A DNA stretch of 64,000 nt, taken from positions 1 through 64,000 of the forward strand of contig NZ_CAJYTI010000040.1 of assembly GCF_913777625.1 (NCBI RefSeq), read 5' to 3'. A model generated the notes under the pieces. The model did not search any database, was not told where the DNA came from, and saw only the letters and a program-made list of their open reading frames with translations. This document shows, in pieces, positions 1-8,662 of the stretch. Positions within the stretch are counted from its first letter, which is position 1. Every line of letters begins with the position of its first letter. The translations under genes and the position numbers were made by a program. This stretch comes from an uncultured Sphingomonas sp. GTDB taxonomy: Bacteria > Pseudomonadota > Alphaproteobacteria > Sphingomonadales > Sphingomonadaceae.

Positions 1-172
1 CCGCCGCTGCCTCAGTGAAGAGCACCGCGTCGGTGGAGTGGCTTCTATGCCCGACACCCCCACCCGTCAACGAGAAAATGAAACTTTCTGTCGTTTTCGT
101 GACAGACACCCCTGAAACCCCCGGAAAACTGCGGTTTACGGCTTCTCAATCGGGGCATGCGATAGCCATCGG

Positions 173-1651
173 GTGACCGAATCAACGCTCGAATCGCCGA
201 ATCAGGCCCAGGAATCGCTCCGGAATCAGGTGCGGAAGGCCGTGATCTGGCGTTCGGGCACCCAGATTCTGGGGCAGCTGCTCACCTGGTCGTCGACCTT
301 CCTCGTCATCCGCATTCTCGCGCCCGCCGATTACGGGCTGTTCGCGATGACCCAGGTGGTGCTGGTGCTGCTCAACATGCTCAACGGCTATGGCCTGGCG
401 AGCGCGCTCATCCAGCGCGAGGATGCCGGGCCCCGCGCGCAGCGCCAGCTGTTCGGGATGCTGCTGCTGCTCAACGGCGGGCTGGCGCTGCTGCAGTTCG
501 TGGCCGCGCCGCTGGCCGCGGCCTATTATCGCCAGCCGATGGTGACCGAGCTGCTGCGGGTCCAGGCCATTCTCTACCTGACAACGCCCTTCATCGCGTT
601 GCCCTATGCGCTCCTCGCCCGCACGATGGATTTCGCCAAGCAGGCGCAAGTCAACTTCCTCTCCGCACTGGCAGGCGCGCTGACCGCGCTGACCGGGGCC
701 TATGGCGGATGGGGCGTGTGGACGCTGGTTGCCGCGCCTCTCGTCCTTTTCGCCGCCCGCGCGATCGGCATGACGATCGCGGCACGCGCGCTGGTCTGGC
801 CGAGCTTCGACTTTCGCGGCGCGGGCGACATGGCGCGCTATGGCGGGGTGATGGCGGCGGGGCAGGTCTTCTGGTTTCTCCAGAGCCAGGCCGACGTGTT
901 CATCGCGGGCCGGATGTTCGACCCGCATCTGCTCGGCATCTATACGACCAGCCTGTTCCTCACCCAGATCTTCGTCTCGAAGTTCGTACCGCCGCTCAAC
1001 GAGGTGGCGTTCTCGGCCTATGCCAAGATGCGCGACGATTCTGCGGCGGTGGCGGCCGCCTTCGTGCGGGGCGCGCAGCTGATCCTGCTCGCCGCGATGC
1101 CCTTCTATATCGGACTCGCCGCGACGGCCGAGCCGCTCGTCGCGGTGGTGCTCGGGCCGAAATGGGCCGAGGCGGCACCGGTGGTGCACGGCCTCGCCCT
1201 CGTCATGCCGCTGATGACGCTGCAGGTGCTGTTCGCGCCGGCGAGCGACGCACGCGGACGCCCGGGAATCAGCGCGCGCAACGGCGCGACCGGCGCGCTC
1301 TGCCTGCCGATCGCGTTTCTGGTCGGCGTGCATTGGGGCATCCCGGGTCTCGTCGCGGCCTGGTACGTCGCCTATCCGCTGTACCTGGCGCTTTCCGCGC
1401 ACCGGACGCTGCCGGCAATCGGCGTCTCCTGGTCGCGACTGATCCACGCGATTGCGCCGCCAGTGTTCGCCGCGCTGGCGATGGGGCTGGTCGTGACACT
1501 GGTCGACCGCGAACTACCGCCGCTCGCCCCCCTGCCCCGGCTGGCGGTGCTCGTCGCGGTGGGTGGCGCGAGCTATGGCGCGCTGTTGTTCGGCGTTGCC
1601 CGCGAGACGCTTGCGGGCGCGATCGCGCTGGTGCGCAACCGCGCCGGCTGA
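173..1651 (+). CDS. Polysaccharide flippase (Wzx/MOP superfamily)
   Basis: A 492-residue polytopic membrane protein starting at GTG 173. Hydrophobic segments recur along the whole chain, about 12-14 of them, as expected for MOP-superfamily exporters that flip undecaprenyl-linked oligosaccharides across the inner membrane. The N-terminal part (RKAVIWRSGTQILGQ, then LAPADYGLFAMTQV) matches the opening of lipopolysaccharide or exopolysaccharide flippases, where a GLF/GLYA signature follows the first helix. It is the first gene in the window, so a polysaccharide cluster may lie further upstream. Its partner glycan is unknown. The next gene is convergent, with a 4-bp gap. The family call is firm; the substrate is not inferable. 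Confidence 0.85.
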   Translation: MTESTLESPNQAQESLRNQVRKAVIWRSGTQILGQLLTWSSTFLVIRILAPADYGLFAMTQVVLVLLNMLNGYGLASALIQREDAGPRAQRQLFGMLLLLNGGLALLQFVAAPLAAAYYRQPMVTELLRVQAILYLTTPFIALPYALLARTMDFAKQAQVNFLSALAGALTALTGAYGGWGVWTLVAAPLVLFAARAIGMTIAARALVWPSFDFRGAGDMARYGGVMAAGQVFWFLQSQADVFIAGRMFDPHLLGIYTTSLFLTQIFVSKFVPPLNEVAFSAYAKMRDDSAAVAAAFVRGAQLILLAAMPFYIGLAATAEPLVAVVLGPKWAEAAPVVHGLALVMPLMTLQVLFAPASDARGRPGISARNGATGALCLPIAFLVGVHWGIPGLVAAWYVAYPLYLALSAHRTLPAIGVSWSRLIHAIAPPVFAALAMGLVVTLVDRELPPLAPLPRLAVLVAVGGASYGALLFGVARETLAGAIALVRNRAG

Positions 1652-1655
1652 GCGT

Positions 1656-2084
1656 TCAGGCGGCCTGGATATAGGCGCGCATCGCCTCGGCCTCGGACTC
1701 GATGCGATCGATCCGGTACTTCACCAGATCGCCGATCGAGATGAAGCCGATACAGGCCTGCCCGTCGATCACCGGGAGATGGCGGATGCGCCGCTGCGTC
1801 ATCAGCGCGAGCGCGCCGAGCACCGTCTCTTCCGGGCCGACGGTGATCGCCGGGGCGGTCATCACCCGGCCGACCGGCAGTTCGAGCCCGATCGCGCCTT
1901 CGCGCTCGATGCAGTGGATCACGTCGCGTTCGGAAAAGATTCCGGTCACCTGCCCGTTTTCAAGTACCGGCACGGCGCCGATGCGCCGGGCCGCGAGCAG
2001 CGCCACCGCTTCCGCGACGGTGCTGGTAGAGGCGATCGACACGATGTCGCGCCCCTTGCCTTCGAGGATTGCCGCGATAGTCAT
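1656..2084 (-). CDS. CBS domain-containing protein (two CBS modules)
   Basis: A 142-residue protein made almost entirely of two CBS modules, at about residues 7-62 and 72-128. Typical turns are present (RRIGAVPVLENGQVTGIFSERD and RRIRHLPVIDGQACIGFISI, each quoted only in part here). Stand-alone CBS pairs bind adenine nucleotides and act as energy or redox sensors; no effector domain is fused here. The ATG at 2084 was chosen because AAGGAGAG sits 7 bases upstream and the chain begins directly with a CBS helix, although the frame stays open further 5'. It is transcribed divergently from the small membrane protein at 2154. Confidence 0.85.
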   Translation of the reverse strand: MTIAAILEGKGRDIVSIASTSTVAEAVALLAARRIGAVPVLENGQVTGIFSERDVIHCIEREGAIGLELPVGRVMTAPAITVGPEETVLGALALMTQRRIRHLPVIDGQACIGFISIGDLVKYRIDRIESEAEAMRAYIQAA

Positions 2085-2153
2085 CGCATTCTCTCCTTGG
2101 CGTTCGTTTTTTAGGCGTTGTGTATCCCACGATTCGGCCCAAGTTGCAAAACC

Positions 2154-2450
2154 ATGGAGCAACCAGACGGACTCGACGATCCCACCTATGCCGCCTTCGC
2201 CTGGGGTCGGTTCCGCCGCATCCTGTGGGGGATGGGCGCGGTCGCGATTCTGGCCGCCGTGGCCGCCGACTATTGGCTTTGGGCATGGATGGGCGAGCTG
2301 CACATCGTCACCGCCATCGCCACCTTCCTCGGCGTGTTCTTCACGATCATGATGGCGGCGGCGCTGATGGGGCTGATGTTCCTCAGTTCCGGCAGCGGCC
2401 ATGACGCCCAGGTGGAAGACCCGCTGAAGGACGAAATCGACCTCGACTGA
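2154..2450 (+). CDS. Small two-helix inner-membrane protein, unknown function
   Basis: A 98-residue protein with an acidic N-terminus (MEQPDGLDDP) and two hydrophobic segments at about residues 24-45 and 50-75. It ends in an acidic soluble tail (DPLKDEIDLD). ATG 2154 is preferred over the upstream in-frame TTG/GTG options because the protein then starts with a normal cytosolic leader. No catalytic motif is visible. Small proteins of this shape are common and unnamed in sphingomonads. It converges on the DUF4139 pair, whose last stop is 4 bp away. Confidence 0.65.
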   Translation: MEQPDGLDDPTYAAFAWGRFRRILWGMGAVAILAAVAADYWLWAWMGELHIVTAIATFLGVFFTIMMAAALMGLMFLSSGSGHDAQVEDPLKDEIDLD

Positions 2451-2454
2451 AGGT

Positions 2455-4014
2455 TCAGCGTTCGAGCTTGCGGGCAACGTGCAGCGTGGCGGTGCCGTTG
2501 GCGGGCACGGTGACGCGCCAGGTCTTCACGCCCTTGCGCTCGATGAGCGGCGCATCGGCATCGGCGATCGGATAGGGAATCGGCAGCTCGAAGGTGACGG
2601 GCGCGTCGTGCGCGTTGCTCACCTCGACCGCGAACGCCTCGCGACGCTTGCCGCCGGGACGGCCGATCACGGTGAAGCGCACATCGCTGCTGGTGCCGGG
2701 AAGCAGTTCCACCTCGTCCCCCACCGCGCGATCGGCGAGATCCGATTCGCCGAGCAGCACCGGCGCACCGCCGCGATCGGCGAACAGCGCCAGCTTGCCG
2801 GCGGGCAGCGGCAGGCCCAGCCCCTCGCTGGTGCGGTTCTCGGTACGCAGCACGATCTGGGTGGGGCGGCTGGGCGGGCGCGCCTCGCCTTCGTTGTACC
2901 GGAAGGGCGTGAAGCTGCCGCGATAGAGCCGCGCGACCTTCACCGATTCGCGGTGCAGCAGCGCCACCTGCTTGGTGGACAGCGCGGCGACGGTCACCGG
3001 CTCCGGCACGCGGTAGAGCTTGAGGTCGCCCAGTTCCTCCTGCTCGGCCATCATGACCGGCGCCGGTGGAGGCGGGGGCGGCGGCGATGGTGCGGCCTGG
3101 ACCATCCGTCGAAGTTTATTGCCGGTGACGACGATCTCCATGCTCTCGCTATATTCCGTCGCGACCGCCGGGGCGGGCGGCGGCGGGCCGGCCATCGAGG
3201 TATTGCCCAAGGGCCAGCATTGCAGGCGCAACTCCGTCGGCTCCCCGCGCGGCAGCGGCGCCGCCCGCCCCTTGTTGAGCTTGCCCGCCACCGCGCTGGT
3301 CCGCGCATCGGCAAAGCCCTGGCTGCCGCCGTTGATCACCGTCATCCAGCCGAACAGGTCGAGGCTATCGCCCTCCCCCAGCCGCGCGACATAATTGGCC
3401 GACCAGTCGAACCCCTGCGCCAGATAGGAGAGCTGGACCGTCACCGTCTGCGCCGTCGTCGCATCGCTGGTCACCGACAGGGTGGGCTTGGCAGCGAGCG
3501 TTTCGGGAACGCCGGGATAGCGGATCGCCTCGGGCAGACCGGAGCAGCCGAGCGCCTCCACGCCCTGCGCCGAACTGAGCAGCACGCCGCCGTTGGGGCC
3601 GGACTGGATCACCGCCTCGCTCTCGCTGACCTTGCCGGTCGCGCGATCGGTACGGCGAACGATCACACTGCGCTTCAGATAGGCGTCGACCAGCGTCGCC
3701 GGGCCGAGCAGCCGGGCGTCGCGATTCTTCTCGCCCACCCCGTGCGGCAGACCGGTGACGATCGCGGTTTCCGGCATCATCCCTTCGGACACGCCGACGA
3801 AGCGGATCACCGACGGGCCCGCCGGCAGCGTGATCGTCCGCGTCTCGGTGACCAGCGCATAGCCGCGCGGCCAGCCGCCCCGGATTTCCGCGCCGGTGCC
3901 GCGATAGAGCGTCACCGCCACCGCATCGGGCTTCTCCGACACGACCAGCGCCTGCGCCGCCGCCGGCGTGGCAGCGAGCAAGGCAAGAATGCCGAAGGCG
4001 ATGCGGCCGAGCAT
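2455..4014 (-). CDS. Secreted DUF4139 domain protein (second of a tandem pair)
   Basis: A 519-residue protein with a clean Sec signal peptide (about residues 1-20, ending TPAAAQA). The body is beta-rich and resembles DUF4139/mucoidy-inhibitor-like proteins: an N-terminal segment beginning LVVSEKPDAVAVTLYRG and a C-terminal DUF4139 part (ERKGVKTWRVTVPANGTATL). A Pro-rich stretch (PSPPPPPPPAPVM, about residue 308) interrupts the middle. It lies 4 bp behind its paralogue at 4019-5401 and is presumably co-transcribed with it. The biochemical role of the domain is unknown, and the cellular location is inferred to be periplasm or outer membrane. Confidence 0.75.
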   Translation of the reverse strand: MLGRIAFGILALLAATPAAAQALVVSEKPDAVAVTLYRGTGAEIRGGWPRGYALVTETRTITLPAGPSVIRFVGVSEGMMPETAIVTGLPHGVGEKNRDARLLGPATLVDAYLKRSVIVRRTDRATGKVSESEAVIQSGPNGGVLLSSAQGVEALGCSGLPEAIRYPGVPETLAAKPTLSVTSDATTAQTVTVQLSYLAQGFDWSANYVARLGEGDSLDLFGWMTVINGGSQGFADARTSAVAGKLNKGRAAPLPRGEPTELRLQCWPLGNTSMAGPPPPAPAVATEYSESMEIVVTGNKLRRMVQAAPSPPPPPPPAPVMMAEQEELGDLKLYRVPEPVTVAALSTKQVALLHRESVKVARLYRGSFTPFRYNEGEARPPSRPTQIVLRTENRTSEGLGLPLPAGKLALFADRGGAPVLLGESDLADRAVGDEVELLPGTSSDVRFTVIGRPGGKRREAFAVEVSNAHDAPVTFELPIPYPIADADAPLIERKGVKTWRVTVPANGTATLHVARKLER

Positions 4015-4018
4015 CGGA

Positions 4019-5401
4019 TCAATAGCGGCTGTCGAACACCACGGTCACCGATGCCTTGCCATTGGCGGGCACCGGCACCTTCCACTCCATACGATCGGCC
4101 GAGATGCGCTCGCCGGTGAGGCTCTGCTCCAGCACGCGGACATCGCCCCACAGGCCGGTCTGGGCCAGGTCCACCGTCACCGCATCGGCGCGGGCGTTGG
4201 TGAAGTCATAGCGCATCGTCGTCTTCCACCGCTTGGCGGAAAGCTTCTTGCGCTCGACCACCACCGCCGCGCCCTTCACGTCGAAGGCCTCGCCGGTGCG
4301 CAGCGACATCGCCGAGCCCATTGGCGCCGCCTCCACCCGGCTCTCGCCGATGAACTGGGGCTCGCCCTTGCGATCGCGCATATAGACACGGATCGTGCCG
4401 CTCGGCAGCTGGTCGCCCAGGCCGCCGCTCTTCGCGGTCGAGAATTTGAGGACGGTCGCGGCGCTGCGGGGATCGCTGTCGGCGCCCAGCCAGCCATTGG
4501 TCCATTCATAGGTCTTGCGCGCGGGCGTGCCCTTCACGTCGAGAAAGCCGACCTGCTTCTGCTGGGCGTTGGCGATCGTGGTCCGCTGGGCCAGCGGATA
4601 GAAGACATAGTCGCCCAGCCGCTCGCGCGGGCCGGTCTCGGTGCCCGGCGTGTCGACGGTCGTGTCGTTAAGCCGGCCAAACCCGGCATTGCCGCTCGGT
4701 GCGCCCGCGACCAGGGTCACGGTCGCATTGGTATAGGTGGTGCCGGTATTGTTGGTGAGCGTGATCCAGCCCTGCAGGTCTATCGTGCTCTTCGCCTCGT
4801 CGAACAGCATCACATAGTCGCTGGTCCAGCCGAGGCCGGGGGTGAGATAGCTGAGCGTCGCCGGCACGCGGCCCCCGCTCGCCACCTGGAGCGTGACCGA
4901 GAGGGTGGGCCGCGCGCGCAGATTTTCCGGCACCTTGTCGAAGATCACCCGCACCGGCAGGCCGTCGTCGCGCAGCACCTCGATGCGCGGGCCGATCTGG
5001 AGGACGATGCCGCCATTGGCCGAAAGCACCCGCGCCTGCTCGCGCGTCTCGGCGCCGGTGGCGGGATTGGTGCGGACAAGCGTGACGACCGAGCCGACCG
5101 CCTTTTCCATCAGCTTGTAGGGGGTGAGCAGGTCGTAGTCGAAATTCTGTTCGACGATGCCGATGCCGGGGCCGGACAGCGTGACCGTCGCCGGGCGGAT
5201 CTGCGCGGAGACGTCGGGGAATTCCTGGCGGACGCGGCCGGCGGCGAGGCTGAGCGTGCGCACGTCCTGCACCAGCGCCTGGTTGTTCTGGTAGATGGTG
5301 ATGGCGAGATCGCCCTGCGCGGTCTGGTCGGGCGCCGGAATCTGCTGCGCCTGCGCCGCGAGCGGCCATGCCGCCGCCAAGAGCCACACCACATGCCGCA
5401 T
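4019..5401 (-). CDS. Secreted DUF4139 domain protein (first of a tandem pair)
   Basis: A 460-residue paralogue of the next gene. It has a signal peptide (MRHVVWLLAAAWPLAAQAQ, cleavage near residue 18). Phrases that recur in both proteins include LSVTLQVASGGRVPATLSYL versus LSVTSDATTAQTVTVQLSYL, GWITLTNN versus GWMTVING, and a C-terminal VPANGKASVTV versus VPANGTATLHV. These show a duplication followed by strong divergence. It is the promoter-proximal gene of the pair. No enzymatic residues are recognised; a structural or envelope role is possible but unproven. Confidence 0.75.
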   Translation of the reverse strand: MRHVVWLLAAAWPLAAQAQQIPAPDQTAQGDLAITIYQNNQALVQDVRTLSLAAGRVRQEFPDVSAQIRPATVTLSGPGIGIVEQNFDYDLLTPYKLMEKAVGSVVTLVRTNPATGAETREQARVLSANGGIVLQIGPRIEVLRDDGLPVRVIFDKVPENLRARPTLSVTLQVASGGRVPATLSYLTPGLGWTSDYVMLFDEAKSTIDLQGWITLTNNTGTTYTNATVTLVAGAPSGNAGFGRLNDTTVDTPGTETGPRERLGDYVFYPLAQRTTIANAQQKQVGFLDVKGTPARKTYEWTNGWLGADSDPRSAATVLKFSTAKSGGLGDQLPSGTIRVYMRDRKGEPQFIGESRVEAAPMGSAMSLRTGEAFDVKGAAVVVERKKLSAKRWKTTMRYDFTNARADAVTVDLAQTGLWGDVRVLEQSLTGERISADRMEWKVPVPANGKASVTVVFDSRY

Positions 5402-5469
5402 GCCGATCCTCCCCCGAAACCGGATTGTCGCGGCGATGGTAGCAGGTTCAGCGGGTTGGGCCAGGGGTT

Positions 5470-5817
5470 TCAGGGCCCGCGATCCTCCTCGGGCACCGCA
5501 TGCACAAGCAGCGAGCCGAGTTCGGGATGCTGCAGCTTCAGGCTTTTGATTCGCGACCGGGTGATCGGTTCTTGGAAAACCACCTCCGTCGACAAGGCGC
5601 GCGCTTGCGTGACTTGTACCAGCAGGTAGATATGCCCCGCGTTTCGGACGAACGGCGGGATATCCCGGACACGCGGATACGCGGTCGAAATCTCATCGTC
5701 CCACGCTTCCGGCTTTTCTACATTTCGAAAGAGCGCGAGCGGCTGCGCCGTCGGTGGATTGCAGGCAGACAATGCCAGCGGCGCGATCAGGCAACGCATC
5801 AGGGCCGCACATTTCAT
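5470..5817 (-). CDS. Small putative lipoprotein, unknown function
   Basis: A 115-residue protein. Its N-terminus ends in a lipobox-like LALSAC (Cys 19), which suggests lipidation and membrane anchoring. The mature part has no recognised domain; it contains the phrase AYPRVRDIPPFVRNAGHIYLLVQVTQ. It is divergent from the DUF3885-like gene starting at 5871, with about 50 bp between the starts. Codon use is slightly less GC-biased than that of its neighbours. The coding call is moderate, resting on the signal sequence and the length of the open frame. Confidence 0.55.
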   Translation of the reverse strand: MKCAALMRCLIAPLALSACNPPTAQPLALFRNVEKPEAWDDEISTAYPRVRDIPPFVRNAGHIYLLVQVTQARALSTEVVFQEPITRSRIKSLKLQHPELGSLLVHAVPEEDRGP

Positions 5818-5870
5818 TCGCGTACGCTGCGCTGCTTCCCTTGTGCGCGCAAGTCGCGCACAAACGCGTT

Positions 5871-6479
5871 ATGCAAGTGGCTTCTCTCCGAGAATCCTGG
5901 AAGCGCCTCTGGGCCGCAAGGTTTGAGGACGACACCGCTCGATTGCGCTTCGCGCTTGGGGAAGGGCAGGATGCGCTGGTACCCCGATTCCTACAGGCGC
6001 ATCGACGCGCATCGACCATTGCCGACAGCGTGTTTGGCGGCACCTGTTTTGCTATCGCCGCATGGAACGGCTTTCCGCCCAATAGCATTGGTTTGCAGGA
6101 GGATGTCGCGGACGGTTTCACCGCCCTGCATGCCACGGGCTTCGACGCGCCGCATGTCGCTACATGGCACGAAAATCTCTACGCCGACATGGAAGACGAG
6201 GTCGATCCTTGGGAAGTGCGCGCGTACGATCTCGGCACGAGCAAGGCGCTTCGCGACACGCTGCTGTGGCATGCCGTCGCGCTGGAATTGCCAGTATCTC
6301 CGAGCGTGCCGCTGATCCTCTTTCTGCACGATCCCAAGGCAGCGCTGCTGCTGCATGCCTATGATGATCGGGGGATGGACGTCATCGCGGAGGATGCCGA
6401 GCGGCTGCGCGGATTGCACGCGACCTTCTCAGATTGGCTTCTTGATGAGGATCGTACGCGGATGGCAGCACGCTTCTAG
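5871..6479 (+). CDS. DUF3885-like cytosolic protein
   Basis: A 202-residue soluble protein. The start chosen (ATG 5871) begins MQVASLRESWKRLW, and the segment FEDDTARLRFALGEG followed by RFLQAHRRASTIADSVF resembles the N-terminus of DUF3885 proteins. A C-terminal acidic part (AYDDRGMDVIAEDAERLRGL) fits the same family. An in-frame upstream start at 5754 exists but would overlap the divergent lipoprotein gene. The family has no established biochemical role; some members sit near immunity or toxin genes, but no toxin gene is seen here. It is followed by a bidirectional terminator. Confidence 0.6.
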   Translation: MQVASLRESWKRLWAARFEDDTARLRFALGEGQDALVPRFLQAHRRASTIADSVFGGTCFAIAAWNGFPPNSIGLQEDVADGFTALHATGFDAPHVATWHENLYADMEDEVDPWEVRAYDLGTSKALRDTLLWHAVALELPVSPSVPLILFLHDPKAALLLHAYDDRGMDVIAEDAERLRGLHATFSDWLLDEDRTRMAARF

Positions 6480-6512
6480 CCGCGACGGCCACCGCAATGG
6501 GGAGCCGAAAAC

Positions 6513-6548
6513 AAAAAGGCCCGCCTCCTCATCGGAAGCGGGCCTTTT
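6513..6548. terminator. Bidirectional rho-independent terminator
   Basis: A 7-bp perfect stem GGCCCGC/GCGGGCC (6518-6524 and 6538-6544, 13-nt loop) is preceded by AAAAA and followed by TTTT. It lies between the convergent DUF3885-like gene and the DUF4167 gene, so it can stop transcription from both sides. Confidence 0.85.
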
Positions 6549-6569
6549 CCTTGTCGGGTTCCCGAAGCC

Positions 6570-7418
6570 TCAGGCGGCGGGCGCCTCGGCCTCGTCGCTC
6601 TTGGCGACGCGGCGGCGGCGGGGCTTTTTCGGCGCGTCCTCCGCTTCTGCGTCCGCAGCCGGCGCCGGATCGACGCCGATGGCGGGGGGCAGGATCGCGG
6701 CATCGATGCCGTGGTTCGCTTCGACCTCGACCGGCGTCTCGCGCCGCGGGCGACCGCGGCGGCGGGGGGCTTCGGCGGCTTCCGCGGCGACCGGAGTGTC
6801 GATCGGGGCAGCGGATTCCGCCGGTGCCGGTGCCGATGCCTCTACGGCGTGGCCGTTCGCGGCACCGTTGCTGCGCTCGGCGCGCTCGCGACGATCCTGG
6901 CGCTCCGGCCGATCCTCGCGGTAGCTGCGCTGCTCGCGGCCCTCACGGGGCTCGCGATCCGCACGCGGTTCGCGCTCGGCGCGGGGTTCCCGATCGCCGC
7001 GCGGCTCGCGCGCTTCGCGCTCAAAGCGCGGTTCGCGCTCGCGGCGGGGCTGCTGCTGGCGGGGCGCCTCGCCCTCGTCGTCGCGGCCGGCTTCGCCTTC
7101 CATCTCGAATTCTTCTTCGTCACCGTCGAAGTCTTCGCGCGGGCGGCGCTGCTGGTTCTGCTCCTCGAAGCGCGAACGGTTCTCGTTCAATACGCGGAAA
7201 TAATGATCGGCGAACTGCAGATAATATTCGGCGTTGACGCGATCCCCCTGCATCTGCGCGTCACGAGCGAGGTTCTTGTATTTCTCAAGCAACTGCGCGG
7301 CGTTCCCACGGGCACGGTTATCGATCCGACTGCCGTTGCCCTGGTTGTTCGAGCCTCCGCCCTGGCGCTGTTGCTGGCCGCCCCGGCCGCGACGGCGGCC
7401 GGCCTGACGATTGTTCAT
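6570..7418 (-). CDS. DUF4167 domain protein with a charged low-complexity tail
   Basis: A 282-residue protein. It opens with an Arg/Gly/Gln-rich stretch (NNRQAGRRRGRGGQQQRQ). The DUF4167 core follows at about residues 30-95 (ARGNAAQLLEKYKNLARDAQ, then EYYLQFADHYFRVLNE). The middle 100 residues are almost all Arg, Glu, Asp and Pro in REP/RED repeats, and the C-terminus is Lys/Arg-rich. The family is widespread in Alphaproteobacteria; nucleic-acid binding is an inference from the RGG-like and charged tracts. ATG 7418 is used; a TTG one codon upstream is also open. Confidence 0.85.
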   Translation of the reverse strand: MNNRQAGRRRGRGGQQQRQGGGSNNQGNGSRIDNRARGNAAQLLEKYKNLARDAQMQGDRVNAEYYLQFADHYFRVLNENRSRFEEQNQQRRPREDFDGDEEEFEMEGEAGRDDEGEAPRQQQPRREREPRFEREAREPRGDREPRAEREPRADREPREGREQRSYREDRPERQDRRERAERSNGAANGHAVEASAPAPAESAAPIDTPVAAEAAEAPRRRGRPRRETPVEVEANHGIDAAILPPAIGVDPAPAADAEAEDAPKKPRRRRVAKSDEAEAPAA

Positions 7419-7681
7419 CAAGGTCTGGTTGTCCTGTCTTTACAAAGCCGTCCGTCGATCCATCGAGGTTCCGGATGCAGGGTTACATTCGCAGCGGGTT
7501 CCGGGCGCACCCAGAACCTTCCGCTTGCCACGGCCGCCGGACTGCAGCGGCACACATGACCATGGAGTCGGGCCTCAGCCCTTTATCTCAACAACTTGGT
7601 TGAAGGTGCCTCGCCCCGGCCTTCTTCTAGCCGCTGGCGTACCATTCTCCAAGCAGAAATATGTGACGTTTGCGCGTAGTT

Positions 7682-8506
7682 TCAAGTCAGCCGGACCACG
7701 CGCGGCCGTCCACCCATATCGTTATAGACGCTTGGGGCGAGCCCCTGTTCCTGTCCGAGCAAAGAAACTGCGTCGGCCTGCATCCAGCCGATCTCGAGCA
7801 CCGCCGCCCCGCCGGGGGCGAGCAGGCCGGGCAGCGCGGGGACGATGCGGCGATAATCGTCGAGCCCGTCGCTGCCGGCGAACAGCGCCTCCGCCGGTTC
7901 ATGGTCGAGGACCTGGGGCGGCAGCGGCTCCTGCGCGCCGATATAGGGCGGGTTGGCGAGGATCAGGTCGAACGGGCCGGTGACGCCGTCGGTCCAGTCG
8001 CCGAGGCGGAAGTCGGCGCGCGCGGCCATGCCCAGCGCCTCGGCGTTGCGGCGGGCATAGCCGACTGCCGCCTCGGAGGCGTCGATCCCCAGCCCTTCCG
8101 CCGCCGGCCATTCGGCGAGCGCGGCGAGGAGCAGCGTGCCGGGGCCGGTGCCGAGATCGAGGATGCGGCGCGGCGCGCGGGTGCCGAACCAGGCGAGCGC
8201 GGTCTCGATCAGCGTCTCGCTGTCCGGGCGGGGGATCAGCACGCCGGGGCCGACCGCGAGGTCGATCGTCCAGAAGGCGCGGGTGCCGGTGATATAGGCG
8301 ATCGGCTCGTGAGTCAGGCGACGGGCGACGAGCGCGACAAAGGCCTCGGGCGTGGGATCGTCCAGCCGGCCGAGCAGCAGCCGGTCGCGGGTGGTGCCGA
8401 GCGCGTGCGCCATCAGCAGTTCGGCATCGAGGCGGGGGGTGTCGGAGACGGGTTCCAGCTGGCGGGCGGCGTCCGCAAGGGCTGCGCGCACGGGAGGGGT
8501 GGTCAC
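7682..8506 (-). CDS. prmC: Peptide chain release factor N5-glutamine methyltransferase
   Basis: PrmC (HemK) methylates the Gln of the GGQ loop in release factors, and its substrate gene prfA is immediately upstream. In this 274-residue protein the SAM-binding motif DLGTGPG is at residues 117-123 and the catalytic NPPY at 185-188. An N-terminal helical domain includes the phrase HEPIAYITGTRAFW. The GTG at 8506 (VTTPPVRAALADA) is taken as start because the more 5' extension translates a repeat element rather than protein. The repeat at 8523-8662 separates it from prfA. Confidence 0.92.
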   Translation of the reverse strand: MTTPPVRAALADAARQLEPVSDTPRLDAELLMAHALGTTRDRLLLGRLDDPTPEAFVALVARRLTHEPIAYITGTRAFWTIDLAVGPGVLIPRPDSETLIETALAWFGTRAPRRILDLGTGPGTLLLAALAEWPAAEGLGIDASEAAVGYARRNAEALGMAARADFRLGDWTDGVTGPFDLILANPPYIGAQEPLPPQVLDHEPAEALFAGSDGLDDYRRIVPALPGLLAPGGAAVLEIGWMQADAVSLLGQEQGLAPSVYNDMGGRPRVVRLT

Positions 8507-8522
8507 GACGCGGCCGCCCCAA

Positions 8523-8662
8523 GATCCTCCCCGGCACGGGGAGGGGAACCAAGGCGCGTAGCGGCTTGGTGGAGGGGGGCTTCCACAAGGGCATCCCTCG
8601 CGGCGATCCCCCTCCACCATGTGCTGGCGCACATGGTCCCCCTCCCCGTGCCGGGGAGGATC
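8523..8662. repeat. 140-bp multi-hairpin intergenic element, copy 1
   Basis: The element is bounded by inverted copies of a GATCCTCCCCGG-type hairpin (CCTCCCCG-gca-CGGGGAGG at the left, CCTCCCCG-tgc-CGGGGAGG at the right). Inside are ACCAAG...CTTGGT, a long GGTGGAGGGGG...CCCCCTCCACC stem and CATGTG-ctggcg-CACATG. It fills the gap between prfA and prmC and ends right at the prfA stop. A second copy of exactly the same length lies at 11140-11279. Confidence 0.85.

Noticed and set aside
173..1651. Start of a complete exopolysaccharide gene cluster
   Set aside because: Only the flippase is inside the window; the following genes are not glycan-related, so a cluster could only lie upstream of position 1.
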